Source: Flavobacteriaceae bacterium
GTDB lineage: Bacteria > Bacteroidota > Bacteroidia > Flavobacteriales > Flavobacteriaceae
Length of the DNA stretch: 64,000 nucleotides
Assembly (NCBI GenBank): GCA_947453885.1
Contig: CANGIF010000014.1
Coordinates: 1 to 64,000 of the forward strand
Reading direction: 5' to 3'
A program made the translations under genes and the position numbers. Of the stretch, positions 42,488 through 52,532 are shown one piece after another. Numbering within the stretch: the stretch's first letter is position 1; each line of letters starts with the position of its first letter. The notes beneath the pieces were generated by a model, which was not told the origin of the DNA, searched no databases, and worked only from the letters and a program-made list of their open reading frames with translations.

Positions 42488-42548
42488 ATAAAATGATTTA
42501 TTGTTAAAGCTAATTGACCAAAATTATTTCGATCAGAAAAAATTCAGT

Positions 42549-42902
42549 TTAAACAATAAAACTAGGTGGTGCTCGAAGGGCAAAAAGACTGCCTCGAAAC
42601 GATTGTGTTATTTCTTTAGAATAGAAATAGGAATAGGAAACTGGAATTTCAATTTTCTTAAAAGTAAAAGTAAAAAAATCAGATTTTATTGAGGAACTGA
42701 AAGTAAATTCACAAACAAAACAATGATCGTTATTGTGATGTGCATGTGTGAATTCGATTTTATTTTTAGCGTATTTATGATGACATTCTTTGGTAGAAAG
42801 TTCTTTTTCTAAGTGGTTAAATGAATGTACAGATTGCAGCACAATTGCAAGCAAAACTGTCAATCCAAATAAAAAACTTAGTATGAGATTCATTTTCTTC
42901 AT
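42549..42902 (-). CDS. Small His/Cys-rich envelope protein
   Basis: 117 residues, start chosen at MKKMNLILSFLFG, which gives an N-terminal hydrophobic segment (LFGLTVLLAIVLQSVHS). Metal-ligand-like residues cluster in the middle: CHHKYAKNKIEFTHAHHNN then DHCFVCEF. Proteins like this precede TonB-receptor genes in Bacteroidota and probably bind zinc or copper in the periplasm. It is transcribed ahead of the receptor, 61 bp apart. I know no experimentally defined function. Confidence 0.65.
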   Translation of the reverse strand: MKKMNLILSFLFGLTVLLAIVLQSVHSFNHLEKELSTKECHHKYAKNKIEFTHAHHNNDHCFVCEFTFSSSIKSDFFTFTFKKIEIPVSYSYFYSKEITQSFRGSLFALRAPPSFIV

Positions 42903-42931
42903 TATCGCAAATGTAACCATCCTAAAATAAT

Positions 42932-42979
42932 AAACCATTTGAATTAACAAACTTTTAAATGTGCTAACTCAAATGGTTT
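42932..42979 (-). terminator. Possible terminator downstream of asd
   Basis: AAACCATTTGA / TCAAATGGTTT form a stem around a 26-base loop; on the minus strand a T-rich stretch follows. Confidence 0.45.
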
Positions 42980-42996
42980 TTAATAAAATTGAAGAA

Positions 42997-43986
42997 TTAA
43001 ACCAGTTTATTTGCCACTAAATATTCTGCAATTTGAACCGTATTGGTCGCAGCGCCTTTTCTTAAATTATCGGCAACTATCCACATGTTTAATGAATTGG
43101 GTTGGCTTTCATCACGACGAATTCGTCCTACAAAAACGTCGTCTTTTCCTTGTGCAAATAATGGCATTGGATAGGTATAAGTGTCATTGTTGTCTTGAAC
43201 CACAACACCATCGGTATGGTGCAAAAGTTCTCTAATTTCACTTACGTTAAAATCGTTCTCAAATTCTATATTTACCGCTTCACTATGTCCGCCAACAACC
43301 GGAATTCTAATGGCAGTTGCCGTTATAGCGATGGTGCTATCACCAATTATTTTTTGGGTTTCGCGAACCAATTTCATCTCTTCTTTGGTGTAACCGTTGT
43401 CTTCAAAACTATCGCATTGTGGAATGGCATTGCGGTGAATTTGGTATTTATATGCCATATCTCCTTTCACTCCTGCATATTCATTTTCTAACTGCTGCAC
43501 AGCTTTTACACCGGTGCCCGTAATCGATTGATAGGTAGAAACAATGACGCGTTTGATTTTATATTTTTTGTGTAAAGGAGCCAAAACCATCACCATTTGA
43601 ATAGTAGAACAGTTTGGATTGGCAATAATTTTATCTTCTTTAGTCAATTCGGAAGCGTTGATTTCTGGAACGATTAATTTTTTGGTTGGATCCATTCTCC
43701 AAGCCGATGAATTATCGATAACCGTTGTTCCGGCTGCTGCAAATTTGGGTGCCCATTCTAAAGACGTTTCGCCACCAGCCGAAAACAAAGCTACATCAGC
43801 TTTCATATCAACTGCCGTTTGAAGACCCACTACTTTATATTTTGCACCTTTAAACTCAATTTCTTTTCCAACTGATTTTTCAGAAGCAACAGGAATTAAT
43901 TCGGTAACCGGAAAATTTCTTTCTGCTAAAACTTGAAGCATTACTTCGCCTACCATTCCGGTAGCACCTACAACAGCGACTTTCAT
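42997..43986 (-). CDS. asd: Aspartate-semialdehyde dehydrogenase
   Basis: 329 residues. NADP-binding motif AVVGATGMVGEVML at the N terminus; catalytic cysteine in ANPNCSTIQMV; substrate-binding SITGTGVKAVQQ; catalytic histidine region RIPVVGGHSEAVN. It reduces aspartyl phosphate to aspartate semialdehyde for Lys, Met, Thr and diaminopimelate synthesis. Separated from mscL upstream by 68 bp. Confidence 0.96.
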   Translation of the reverse strand: MKVAVVGATGMVGEVMLQVLAERNFPVTELIPVASEKSVGKEIEFKGAKYKVVGLQTAVDMKADVALFSAGGETSLEWAPKFAAAGTTVIDNSSAWRMDPTKKLIVPEINASELTKEDKIIANPNCSTIQMVMVLAPLHKKYKIKRVIVSTYQSITGTGVKAVQQLENEYAGVKGDMAYKYQIHRNAIPQCDSFEDNGYTKEEMKLVRETQKIIGDSTIAITATAIRIPVVGGHSEAVNIEFENDFNVSEIRELLHHTDGVVVQDNNDTYTYPMPLFAQGKDDVFVGRIRRDESQPNSLNMWIVADNLRKGAATNTVQIAEYLVANKLV

Positions 43987-44054
43987 ATTTTTGTACTTAT
44001 TTAGTTTGTATTTAATTAAAAAGAAAAGTTAAAAATTGAACTTGTTTGGAACAA

Positions 44055-44435
44055 CTATTTCTGCTTCAACAACTCTTTGATTTCTGATAAAAGTTGTTCT
44101 TGCGACGGACCAACATTCTTAGGTTCTGTTTTAGCTTCCTCTCTTTTGGCTAAATTAATTCCTTTAATTACCAAAAAAAGCACAAAAGCAACTATTACAA
44201 AATTGATTACCGCAGAAAGGAAAACACCGTATTTTACAGATCCAAAAGCAGTTAGTTGGTTAATGTTTGATAAATGTGCAGCGTCTAAAGCTGGTTTTAG
44301 CAATAACGGTGTAATTACATCATCAATTAAGGAGCTGACAATTTTACTAAAAGCAGCGCCAATTACTACACCAATTGCAAGATCAATTACATTTCCTCGC
44401 ATGGCAAAAGCTCTAAATTCTGCTAACATACTCAT
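44055..44435 (-). CDS. mscL: Large-conductance mechanosensitive channel
   Basis: 126 residues. Typical MscL: MLAEFRAFAMRGNVIDLAIGVVIGAAFSKIV (TM1 gate, here separated by commas of sequence: MRGNVIDLAIGVVIG), periplasmic loop, TM2 (FLSAVINFVIVAFVLFLVI) and a cytosolic bundle (SEIKELLKQK). It releases solutes on hypo-osmotic shock. Downstream of murF-alr. Confidence 0.96.
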   Translation of the reverse strand: MSMLAEFRAFAMRGNVIDLAIGVVIGAAFSKIVSSLIDDVITPLLLKPALDAAHLSNINQLTAFGSVKYGVFLSAVINFVIVAFVLFLVIKGINLAKREEAKTEPKNVGPSQEQLLSEIKELLKQK

Positions 44436-44500
44436 ATTTTATTTCTGTTTAAATTGTTATTTTTAAAAGCGAATATACTTAATTTTTATTTTGACACAAA

Positions 44501-46945
44501 TTATGCTCTATAAAAAACGCGTTTTACACGTTGCGAAATACCCGTCATGACTTCATAAGGAATAGTATCTAAAGCTTGCGCCATATAAACAATTGTTGGA
44601 TTTTCACCAAAAACTATCACTTGATCGCCTTCTTGACACATTATGTCGGTACAATCAACCATTAGCATGTCCATGCAAACACTACCGATAACTGTAGCTT
44701 TTTGATTGTTAATCACAACATATCCTACTCCATTACCCCAATGTCTAGAAATTCCATCCGCATAACCTATTGGAATTGTGGCTATTTTTGTTTCTTTTTC
44801 AGCAATAAAATTACGTGAATATCCAACACTTTCCCCTTTAGAAATTGTTCTAATTTGAGAAATAATGGATTTTAATGTACCAACATTTTCCAAATATTTT
44901 TGTTCGTCAGCATCATTAGAAACGCCGTAAAGTCCTATTCCTAATCGAACCATATTGTATTGTGCTTCATTAAAATTACTTATTCCAGATGTATTAAGTA
45001 GGTGTCGAATAGGTATTATCTCTAATTTTTCTTGAAGTAAAGCTGAAATTTTTTCAAATTTCGCAATTTGATTAAAGGCAAAAGTAGTATCTTCTTTATT
45101 ATCACTAGTCGCTAAATGGGATAAAATACTTGTTACTTTAATTGCTTTGCTTTGTTTTAAAATGGACACTAATTTTTCGCAATCTTTTTCTTCAAAACCT
45201 AGTCGGTGCATACCGGTATCAATTTTGATATGAACTGGGTAATCTATAAGATTTCGTTGTTTAGCTAATTGTAAAAAAGAGTTTAAGCCTTTAAAACTGT
45301 ATATCTCGGGTTCTAAAGAATTTTGGATAAGTGCTGAATAACTCGTGCTTTCTGGGTTCATTACCATAATAGGTAATTTTATACCCGCTGTTTTTAAAGC
45401 AATTCCTTCATCAGCAAAAGCAACTCCAAGATAATCAACTTGATGATGTTCAAGCAGTTTTGCAATTTCAAAGCCGCCATTTCCATAGCTAAAAGCCTTA
45501 ACCATCACCATTAACCTAGTGTTAGGTGCTAACTTAGATTTATAAAAATTTAAGTTGTGGCTAATGGCATTCAAATTAATTTCTAAAACTGTTTCGTGGG
45601 TTTTTTCTTCTAGTAAAGCAACTATTCTTTCAAACTCAAAACTTCGAGCGCCTTTTATTAAAATTGTTTCATTACCAAACTCAACGTTTTTAAATTGCGC
45701 TAAAAACTCGTCAGTACTTTTAAAAGTGGTGCAATTAATAAACTTCGATTTGAAACTTGAAATGGTTTCGCCAATTCCAATAACTCTATTAACTTTATTT
45801 GAAATGATTAAATGAGAAACTTTAGAATAAAGGTCATCTGTTTTTAGTCCACTTTGAAAAATATCCGAAAGGATGATTGTTTTTTTCTTGTAAAGTTTTT
45901 GATTTTCAAGAAAATCCAATGCAATTTGAATAGATTGAAAATCAGAACTGTAACTGTCGTCAATCAACATGGTATTGTGTCTACCATTTTTTACTTTTAA
46001 TCGCATTTCAACTGGATACAAAAGTGTCATCCGATGCTCTATAGTTTTGGAATCGTAACCTAAATACAGTAGCAGCATCAAACAGTTAATTGCATTTTCT
46101 ATTGATGCAATATCTTGAAATGGAATTACAATTTCAAAGGTATTCCCTTCAAAACGAATATTTAAGATAGTTTTGTCTACAATTGCTTTTTTAGTAATCA
46201 ATACGTTTGCACCATCCTCTTTGCAACTCCAAGTAAATGTTTTGGTTTTAGGATGTATAAACGCATCTATAGTTTTGTTTTTATTGTAAATAAGTGTTGA
46301 TACATTTGAGAAAAGCTTCAGTTTTTCTTTAATTTTCTCAGCTATAGAAGTAAAACCTTCGTCATGTGCTGATCCTATATTTGTTAAAATACCAATCGTT
46401 GGTTGAATAATTGGTTCAAGTTTTTCCATTTCATGAACCGTAGAAATCCCAGCTTCAAAAATTCCAAAATTATTTTGTTCGTTTATTCCTAATACTGACA
46501 AAGGAACTCCAACTTGTGAATTGTAACTTTTGGGACTTCTAATGATGTTGTAATCGGGACTTAATAAAAAATTGAGCCATTCTTTTACAATAGTTTTCCC
46601 ATTGCTACCCGTAATTCCTATTACTAGAAAATCAAATAGACTTCTATAATATGCAGCTAATTTCTGTAATGCTTCTAATGTGTTTTCTACAACTAGAAAA
46701 TTAGATTTCCCACTTAATTCCTCGGGTATATGTGTTACTACAAATTGACATACTCCTTTATTTATCAGTTCAGCAATGTATTCGTGCCCATCATGATTGG
46801 GACCAACAAGCGCAAAAAATAATGTGTTGGCTCCATTTTGTAAAGAGCGGCTGTCTATTGAAATAAAATCCAATAGGGCAACATCAGAGGATCCAACAAA
46901 AGTTGCATTTATGATTGGGATGATTTTTCGTAAACTTACTGTCAT
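44501..46945 (-). CDS. murF-alr: Bifunctional MurF ligase / alanine racemase
   Basis: 814 residues. The N-terminal about 440 residues are a Mur ligase (ATP loop VIGITGSNGKTIVKEW, then SYNSQVGVPLSVLG) joining D-Ala-D-Ala to UDP-MurNAc-tripeptide. The C-terminal about 370 residues are a fold-type III alanine racemase, with the PLP lysine in VMVKAFSYGNGG, the catalytic tyrosine in VGYSRNF and MDMLMVDCTD. This fusion is usual in Bacteroidota and couples D-Ala supply to its use in peptidoglycan synthesis. tdk lies 7 bp upstream on the same strand, so both are probably cotranscribed. Confidence 0.95.
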   Translation of the reverse strand: MTVSLRKIIPIINATFVGSSDVALLDFISIDSRSLQNGANTLFFALVGPNHDGHEYIAELINKGVCQFVVTHIPEELSGKSNFLVVENTLEALQKLAAYYRSLFDFLVIGITGSNGKTIVKEWLNFLLSPDYNIIRSPKSYNSQVGVPLSVLGINEQNNFGIFEAGISTVHEMEKLEPIIQPTIGILTNIGSAHDEGFTSIAEKIKEKLKLFSNVSTLIYNKNKTIDAFIHPKTKTFTWSCKEDGANVLITKKAIVDKTILNIRFEGNTFEIVIPFQDIASIENAINCLMLLLYLGYDSKTIEHRMTLLYPVEMRLKVKNGRHNTMLIDDSYSSDFQSIQIALDFLENQKLYKKKTIILSDIFQSGLKTDDLYSKVSHLIISNKVNRVIGIGETISSFKSKFINCTTFKSTDEFLAQFKNVEFGNETILIKGARSFEFERIVALLEEKTHETVLEINLNAISHNLNFYKSKLAPNTRLMVMVKAFSYGNGGFEIAKLLEHHQVDYLGVAFADEGIALKTAGIKLPIMVMNPESTSYSALIQNSLEPEIYSFKGLNSFLQLAKQRNLIDYPVHIKIDTGMHRLGFEEKDCEKLVSILKQSKAIKVTSILSHLATSDNKEDTTFAFNQIAKFEKISALLQEKLEIIPIRHLLNTSGISNFNEAQYNMVRLGIGLYGVSNDADEQKYLENVGTLKSIISQIRTISKGESVGYSRNFIAEKETKIATIPIGYADGISRHWGNGVGYVVINNQKATVIGSVCMDMLMVDCTDIMCQEGDQVIVFGENPTIVYMAQALDTIPYEVMTGISQRVKRVFYRA

Positions 46946-46952
46946 AAACGAT

Positions 46953-47570
46953 TTAAAGTTCCTCGGACATTTTTTTTACTATACCTTCTTGGTGTTTTTC
47001 CATTGCTTTATAATAGGCCGCGCGACTTAAAGGTTCGTACTCTTCCGTTTCGCCTAATAATACCAATTTTTCACTATCAGTTTTTCTAAAACTATAATTG
47101 GCTAAATTGCCCGTTCGGGTACATACCGCATGAACCTTTGTAACATACTCAGCCGTTGCCATTAGTGCCGGCATGGGACCAAATGGGTTGCCTTTAAAAT
47201 CCATATCCAATCCGGCTACAATAACTCGAATTCCAGAATTGGCTAAATCATTGCATATTTTAACAATTTCGTCGTCAAAAAATTGTGCTTCGTCAATTCC
47301 TACAACGTCGCAACCTTGAGCAAGAATTGCAATATTAGCTGCAGCAGGTACGGGTGTTGAGCGAATTTCATTGGCATCATGAGACACTACCATTTCATCA
47401 TGGTAACGTGTGTCTATAGCGGGTTTAAAAATTTCGACTTTTTGTTTAGCAAATTGGGCTCGTTTCAACCTTCGGATCAGCTCTTCGGTTTTTCCGGAAA
47501 ACATGGAACCGCAAATTACTTCAATCCATCCAAATTGTTCTTTATGATTTACTGTATTTTCAAGAAACAT
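46953..47570 (-). CDS. tdk: Thymidine kinase
   Basis: 205 residues. P-loop [15 protein letters not shown], Walker B-like [10 protein letters not shown], lid region [16 protein letters not shown] and a substrate loop [11 protein letters not shown]. Type II (bacterial/vaccinia-like) thymidine kinase for dTMP salvage. Only one of the usual zinc-lid cysteines is seen (VCTRTG), a variation found in some Bacteroidota. Confidence 0.95.
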   Translation of the reverse strand: MFLENTVNHKEQFGWIEVICGSMFSGKTEELIRRLKRAQFAKQKVEIFKPAIDTRYHDEMVVSHDANEIRSTPVPAAANIAILAQGCDVVGIDEAQFFDDEIVKICNDLANSGIRVIVAGLDMDFKGNPFGPMPALMATAEYVTKVHAVCTRTGNLANYSFRKTDSEKLVLLGETEEYEPLSRAAYYKAMEKHQEGIVKKMSEEL

Positions 47571-47673
47571 TTTTTATTTTTCTGCCTGTAAAGATGAATA
47601 GTTTTTATTACTTTGTATCGCAAACAAATTTATTAAAAAAGAGTAGCTAAACTATAGTATAATATTAAAAGTT

Positions 47674-48669
47674 ATGAAAAAAAAGTTGGAAGCCGAATTA
47701 ATCAGCATTGCACACCGAATTTTAAAGCTGAAAGGAAAATCAGATTTACATAAATTACATCTTGAAACTCAAAAGCTCTATGAAAAATTATCGGTATTGC
47801 GTTTCGTTGAAGAAAATTTTAACGAAACACAACCAACAATTGGAAAACAAGCTATAGAAGAAAAACTAGAACGATTGTTTTCTGAAACACCGAATTTTAT
47901 ATCCGAAACTATTGAAGAAGTTGTTGCACCTTATTCCATTTTGACTCCAATGGAAGAACCTATTGGCGATACTGAAGTTGAGGAAAGTGTAAATGAAAAA
48001 GTTGAAAATTCAATCCAACCAGAAAATGAAGAATTGGATTTAATGACAAAAACCCTAAATTCTACGCAGCCATTGGACGAAGTTGTCTTTGAACCTAGTG
48101 TTGAAACTATAGAAGAAGAAGCTGTGACAAATCTAAATCAATTTTCATTTGCTGATTTATTAGGACACAATTACAGTGAGCCTGTTTTTGTTAAAGTTGG
48201 AGAAGCACAGTCAGAAACACTTAATATTCCTAATCAGGAAACTTTTATTACAAGTGAAAATGAAGCAGAAAATGAAATTGATGACGAAACCGAAATAGCA
48301 ATTGTTGAGGATGAAACACTAGTAGTAGCAGTTGAGATTAAAGAAGAAGAAGTCAAAGAAATACAAGAAGAAATTGTTATAGAAGAAGAATTTACTAAAA
48401 CCTCAAAATTTGGCCCTATAACATTAAATGATCGCTTGCCAAAATTATTTTCTTTTGGTTTAAATGACCGAATCGGCTTTGAAAACCAACTTTTTGGAGG
48501 TAGTAATGAAGATTTTAACCGAGTATTATCCCAACTCAGTACCTACGACACTTTTGTAGAAGCAAAAGATTTTATCGATCAGATGGTAAAACCAGACTAT
48601 AACAATTGGGAAGGAAAAGACGATTTTGAACAACGTTTTTTAGACGGAATTGAAAAAGCATTTTCATAA
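47674..48669 (+). CDS. Conserved flavobacterial protein, acidic, function unknown
   Basis: 331 residues. A lysine-rich N-terminal helix pair (ELISIAHRILKLKGKSDLHKL) precedes a long, Glu-rich, low-complexity middle (about residues 85-245). A conserved C-terminal helical domain follows (FTKTSKFGPITLNDRLPKLF, GLNDRIGFENQLF, DFNRVLSQLSTYD). rsmI starts 12 bp downstream on the same strand. The layout suggests a scaffold-like cytosolic protein. I recognise no domain name. Confidence 0.7.
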   Translation: MKKKLEAELISIAHRILKLKGKSDLHKLHLETQKLYEKLSVLRFVEENFNETQPTIGKQAIEEKLERLFSETPNFISETIEEVVAPYSILTPMEEPIGDTEVEESVNEKVENSIQPENEELDLMTKTLNSTQPLDEVVFEPSVETIEEEAVTNLNQFSFADLLGHNYSEPVFVKVGEAQSETLNIPNQETFITSENEAENEIDDETEIAIVEDETLVVAVEIKEEEVKEIQEEIVIEEEFTKTSKFGPITLNDRLPKLFSFGLNDRIGFENQLFGGSNEDFNRVLSQLSTYDTFVEAKDFIDQMVKPDYNNWEGKDDFEQRFLDGIEKAFS

Positions 48670-48681
48670 GTAATTTATTTT

Positions 48682-49359
48682 ATGTCAAAATTATATATAG
48701 TTCCAACCCCAATTGGCAATTTAGAAGACATGACTTTTCGTGCCATAAGGGTTTTAAAAGAAGCCGATTTAATTTTGGCAGAAGACACCAGAACAAGTGG
48801 TAAATTGTTGAAACATTTTGAAATTGCTACTCACATGCACAGTCACCACATGCACAATGAGCATAAAACAGTGGACAATTTAATAGCCAGATTGAAAGCA
48901 GGAGAAACCATTGCATTGATAAGTGATGCTGGAACACCTGCTATTTCAGATCCAGGGTTTTTGTTGACAAGAGCTTGTGTTGAAAACAACATAGAGGTAG
49001 ATTGTTTACCTGGCGCGACAGCTTTTGTTCCAGCGCTTGTTAACAGTGGTTTGCCAAACGATCGTTTTGTTTTTGAAGGATTTTTGCCTGAAAAAAAAGG
49101 AAGGCAAACCCGGTTTTTAGCCTTAGCTGAAGAAAAAAGAACCATGCTGTTTTATGTTTCTCCTCATAAATTAGTTAAAACATTAGTCGAATTCAACCAA
49201 TATTTCGGAGCCGACAGATTAATTTCAGTATCACGAGAACTTTCCAAACTACATGAAGAAACCATTAGAGGTACAGCTGTAAACGTTTTGCAACACTTTG
49301 AAAACAAACCGCCAAAGGGTGAAATTGTGGTGGTAGTTTCGGGGAAAGTAAGTAAATAA
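48682..49359 (+). CDS. rsmI: 16S rRNA (cytidine(1402)-2'-O)-methyltransferase
   Basis: 225 residues of the tetrapyrrole-methylase fold. It has the RsmI hallmarks LYIVPTPIGNLEDMTFRA, LILAEDTRTSGKLL, ALISDAGTPAISDPG and LPGATAFVPALVNSG. It methylates C1402 in the ribosomal P site. Cotranscribed with the upstream acidic protein. Confidence 0.96.
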   Translation: MSKLYIVPTPIGNLEDMTFRAIRVLKEADLILAEDTRTSGKLLKHFEIATHMHSHHMHNEHKTVDNLIARLKAGETIALISDAGTPAISDPGFLLTRACVENNIEVDCLPGATAFVPALVNSGLPNDRFVFEGFLPEKKGRQTRFLALAEEKRTMLFYVSPHKLVKTLVEFNQYFGADRLISVSRELSKLHEETIRGTAVNVLQHFENKPPKGEIVVVVSGKVSK

Positions 49360-49463
49360 TGTTAATTATTGTAGTTATTCATTCGCTTTGGTGAGAAAAA
49401 AGCAATTTTTTCTGCATTTTTGAAAAATAAATTTACTTTTGCCTAACTAAAAAATTATTATTT

Positions 49464-50810
49464 ATGAAAAAACTAACTTTACAACACCTTATTTTGATGT
49501 TGATCCTATTTAGTTGTTTTACTTTATCTTTTGGACAAAATGGAACATCTATTATAAAAAGATCGCCAAGTGGCAAAATTAGATGTCAAACAACCGAGTA
49601 TGAAAACTATTTGCGTGCTCAAGATCCAAACCGTCCTACTCCTCAACAATTTGAAAGTTGGTTGGCGCCAAAAATAGAAGAAGCAAAAAAACATAGAAAT
49701 GCGCAAAGCCCAAATGCAGTAATAACAGTACCTGTTGTTATTCATATTATTAGCAATGGTGATGCTATTGGCGTTAACGAAAACATAACCGATGCACAAG
49801 CGCTTTCTCAAATAACAACTCTAAATCAAGATTTTAGAAAAATGCTTGGAACACCAGGGTACAATACAAGTGCAGTTGGTGCTGATCTTGAAATTGAATT
49901 TTGTTTAGCACAAAGGAAACCAGACAACATTACACCTACAAACGGAATAGACCGGGTTACAAAAACGGCCGCAAATTATGCTACTATGGCTGCTACAGAA
50001 GCACTTAAAACAGCCACGCAATGGGATCCTACCAAATATTTTAACATCTGGACTGTTTATTTTTCTGATGTTACTACTACCGAAATGTACGGAACCTTAG
50101 GCTACGCTCAATTTCCTAGTACTTCTGGTTTATCAGGATTAGCTTCAAATGGTGGTTCTGCTTCAACTGATGGCTTGGTAGTTGATTACCGTTGTTTTGG
50201 AAGTTCGGATATTGCATCTGGTCCATATTTTACAGGATATGACAAAGGTAGAACCGCAACACACGAAATTGGACATTGTTTTGGACTGATACACATTTGG
50301 GGCGATGCCAATTGTGGTGACGATTATTGTGCGGATACTCCAACAGCGCATACATCAAACTTTGGTTGTCCAACTGTAACCAATTGTACTAGTACAGGCA
50401 ACGAAATGGTTCAAAATTATATGGACTATACAGACGATACTTGTATGAATATTTTTACACTAAATCAAAAAGCGAGAATGATAGCCGTAATGAACAATTC
50501 GCCAAGAAGAGCTTCTTTAAAAACTTCTAATGGTTGTTCTCCAATTTTGGCTACAGGACAATTTGAGTTTTTAAATTCCATTCAACTTTATCCTAACCCT
50601 GCTCAAAACAGGTTAACTCTGGCTGTTAAAAATGGAGAGTTACCAGACAACTATACCATTTACAATGCATTGGGACAACTTATACTTAGCAAAAAAGTAG
50701 TGTCTCTAACTGATTTGGAAGTAAATACTTCTCAATTTCAAGCAGGAACCTATTACATTCAAATTTCAAAAGAAAACGATTCTAAAACCTTACAATTTGT
50801 AAAAGAATAA
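49464..50810 (+). CDS. Secreted pappalysin-type (M43) zinc metalloprotease, T9SS cargo
   Basis: 448 residues. Signal peptide (LTLQHLILMLILFSCFTLSFG), a propeptide (NAVITVPVVIHIISNGD), the zinc site HEIGHCFGLIHIWGD (HExxHxxxxxH) and the met-turn region NYMDYTDDTCMNIFT typical of M43. The C-terminal T9SS type A domain begins IQLYPNPAQNRLTLAV and ends TYYIQISKENDSKTLQFVKE. A secreted protease for protein degradation. A terminator follows. Confidence 0.92.
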   Translation: MKKLTLQHLILMLILFSCFTLSFGQNGTSIIKRSPSGKIRCQTTEYENYLRAQDPNRPTPQQFESWLAPKIEEAKKHRNAQSPNAVITVPVVIHIISNGDAIGVNENITDAQALSQITTLNQDFRKMLGTPGYNTSAVGADLEIEFCLAQRKPDNITPTNGIDRVTKTAANYATMAATEALKTATQWDPTKYFNIWTVYFSDVTTTEMYGTLGYAQFPSTSGLSGLASNGGSASTDGLVVDYRCFGSSDIASGPYFTGYDKGRTATHEIGHCFGLIHIWGDANCGDDYCADTPTAHTSNFGCPTVTNCTSTGNEMVQNYMDYTDDTCMNIFTLNQKARMIAVMNNSPRRASLKTSNGCSPILATGQFEFLNSIQLYPNPAQNRLTLAVKNGELPDNYTIYNALGQLILSKKVVSLTDLEVNTSQFQAGTYYIQISKENDSKTLQFVKE

Positions 50811-50827
50811 ACTGATTTTAACCCATC

Positions 50828-50867
50828 AAAAAAGCTGTTTCATAATTACTTGATACAGCTTTTTTTA
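50828..50867 (+). terminator. Intrinsic terminator after the M43 protease gene
   Basis: AAAAAGCTGT / ACAGCTTTTTTT stem with a T run on the plus strand. Confidence 0.8.
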
Positions 50868-50929
50868 TATTAAGCGCATCATCATTAATTTATTTTTTAA
50901 ATAAAAATAAAATTATATATTTGATCAAT

Positions 50930-52266
50930 AGCGTCCTAAACGTTTAAAAAAAGTTTAAAAAAAGAGGGTTGAATTTTGTATCTCAAATTATCTTTGAGTT
51001 GCACAACAAAAATCCACCCTCTTATGGCAAATATAACGCTGTTTTCTCAAATAATTTCAAAATTAGACCGTTCAAAATTCAATAAAATAGTAGCCAAGAA
51101 ACAAACTGACAAGCACAATAAAGGATTCAATAGTTGGAATCATTTAGTTTCAATGCTTTTTTGTCAATTCGCAAAGAGCCAGTCTGTTCGAGACATAAGT
51201 AACGGACTTCGTTCGGCTACGGGAAACTTAAACCATCTTGGAGTCAATAAAGCTCCTTCAAAGTCTTCTATTAGTTATCAAAATAAAAATCGTTCCCACG
51301 AACTCTTTAAAGAATACTATTTTTCAACTACTTCAAAGTTTAGGACAGCATCCTAGATTTAAACAAGTGAAATTCAGAATCAAGTCAAAGATTTTTTTGC
51401 TTGACTCAACAACTATTAGTTTATGCTTGAGTTTGTTTGATTGGGCAAAATACAAAAGAACCAAAGGAGCTGTCAAAATGCATACACTACTTGATTTTGA
51501 TGGTAATTTGCCTGCTTATATCAATATCACCAATGGTAAAACTGCCGATAATAAAGGAGCTTATGACATTCCTCTTTTGAAAGGGAGTGTGATTGTTGCT
51601 GACCGATTTTACAATGACTTCTCTCTTTTAAATATTTGGGACAGCAACGGAGTATTTTTTGTGATTAGACATAAGGAGAATTTACAATTTACCACTCTAA
51701 AAGAAATTGAGTTACCTGATAATCAACATCAACATATAATGAAAGATGAGTGGATTGAATTGAAAAATGAACCTTCACGAGTCAAATATCCAAATCGATT
51801 AAGGCGTATTGCGGTGTGGGATAAAAAAAACGAACAAGTTATAGAACTTATCACAAATCAGTTTAATTGGTCGCCCAACACTATTGGAGAATTATATAAA
51901 AGTAGATGGCAAGTAGAAATATTTTTTAGAGATATAAAGCAGTTACTTCATATAAAATCATTTATAGGGACATCTGAAAATGCTGTTATGATTCAAATAT
52001 GGACAGCTTTAATCACCATTCTCATTCTAAAAGCTTTAAAAGCACAATCAAAATTTGATTGGTATTTATCCAATTTAGTAGCTTTCATACGTTTGAATCT
52101 CTTCATTAAGATTGACTTGCAAAAATGGCTCGACAAACCATTTGAGGAACATATAGAGCCTCCTCCAAAAATCATACAAGGGGTTCTGTTTTAAAAAAGT
52201 GACTATTTCAATGTGTAAACTCAATGAAATGGTTGGATTTTGCATGCTTAAATTTTATTTAGGACA
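50930..52266 (+). mobile_element. IS4-family insertion sequence
   Basis: About 1.34 kb with one transposase gene. Ends carry short inverted repeats: left GCGTCCTAAACG, right (inverted) TGTCCTAAATAA. I found no convincing target duplication, so exact ends are estimates. It is inserted between two T9SS metalloprotease genes. Confidence 0.75.
51024..52194 (+). pseudogene. IS4-family transposase (DUF4372 N terminus), frameshifted
   Basis: The N-terminal frame starts MANITLFSQIISKLDRSKFN and has the DUF4372 domain (WNHLVSMLFCQFAKSQSVRD). At about 51321, in a run of five T, it leaves frame; the frame one base on continues as FQLLQSLGQHPRFKQ and carries the DDE core (FLLDSTTISLCL, DRFYNDF, YKSRWQVEIFFRDIKQ). 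Deleting one T would restore one protein of about 390 residues. No slippery heptamer typical of programmed -1 shifts is evident and the needed shift is +1, so inactivation by mutation is more likely. Confidence 0.85.
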
Positions 52267-52532
52267 GGAATGTGATGAAATCAATTATATAATAGACGGG
52301 TAGGCATTTAAGAGAAGATCAATAGTACGTTTTAAAAGACTTTCCTTACAGAAGGATAAATTTAAAATACTGTTATTTCCTTTTAATTAGTTTGGAGTAG
52401 GGTTTTTTGAGTCCAACTTGTTTCTAGTGAAGTATGAACCAAAATTGAGGCAAAAAGTATGTGAGTGTTAAATTATTTGTTTAACAAAAATATAATTATA
52501 TATTTGATGCTTCAAAAAATTAATAAACTATT
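52195..52532 (+). promoter_or_regulatory. IS right end and promoter region of the next protease gene
   Basis: After the IS end near 52266 there is no gene. A promoter is visible: TTG (52478-52480), 19 bp, TATATTTG (52500-52507), 25 bp before the ATG of the reprolysin-like gene. Confidence 0.6.

Noticed and set aside
51321..51325. Programmed ribosomal frameshift in the IS4-family transposase
   Set aside because: The required shift is +1 (or -2) at a plain T run without a slippery heptamer; a one-base insertion is simpler.
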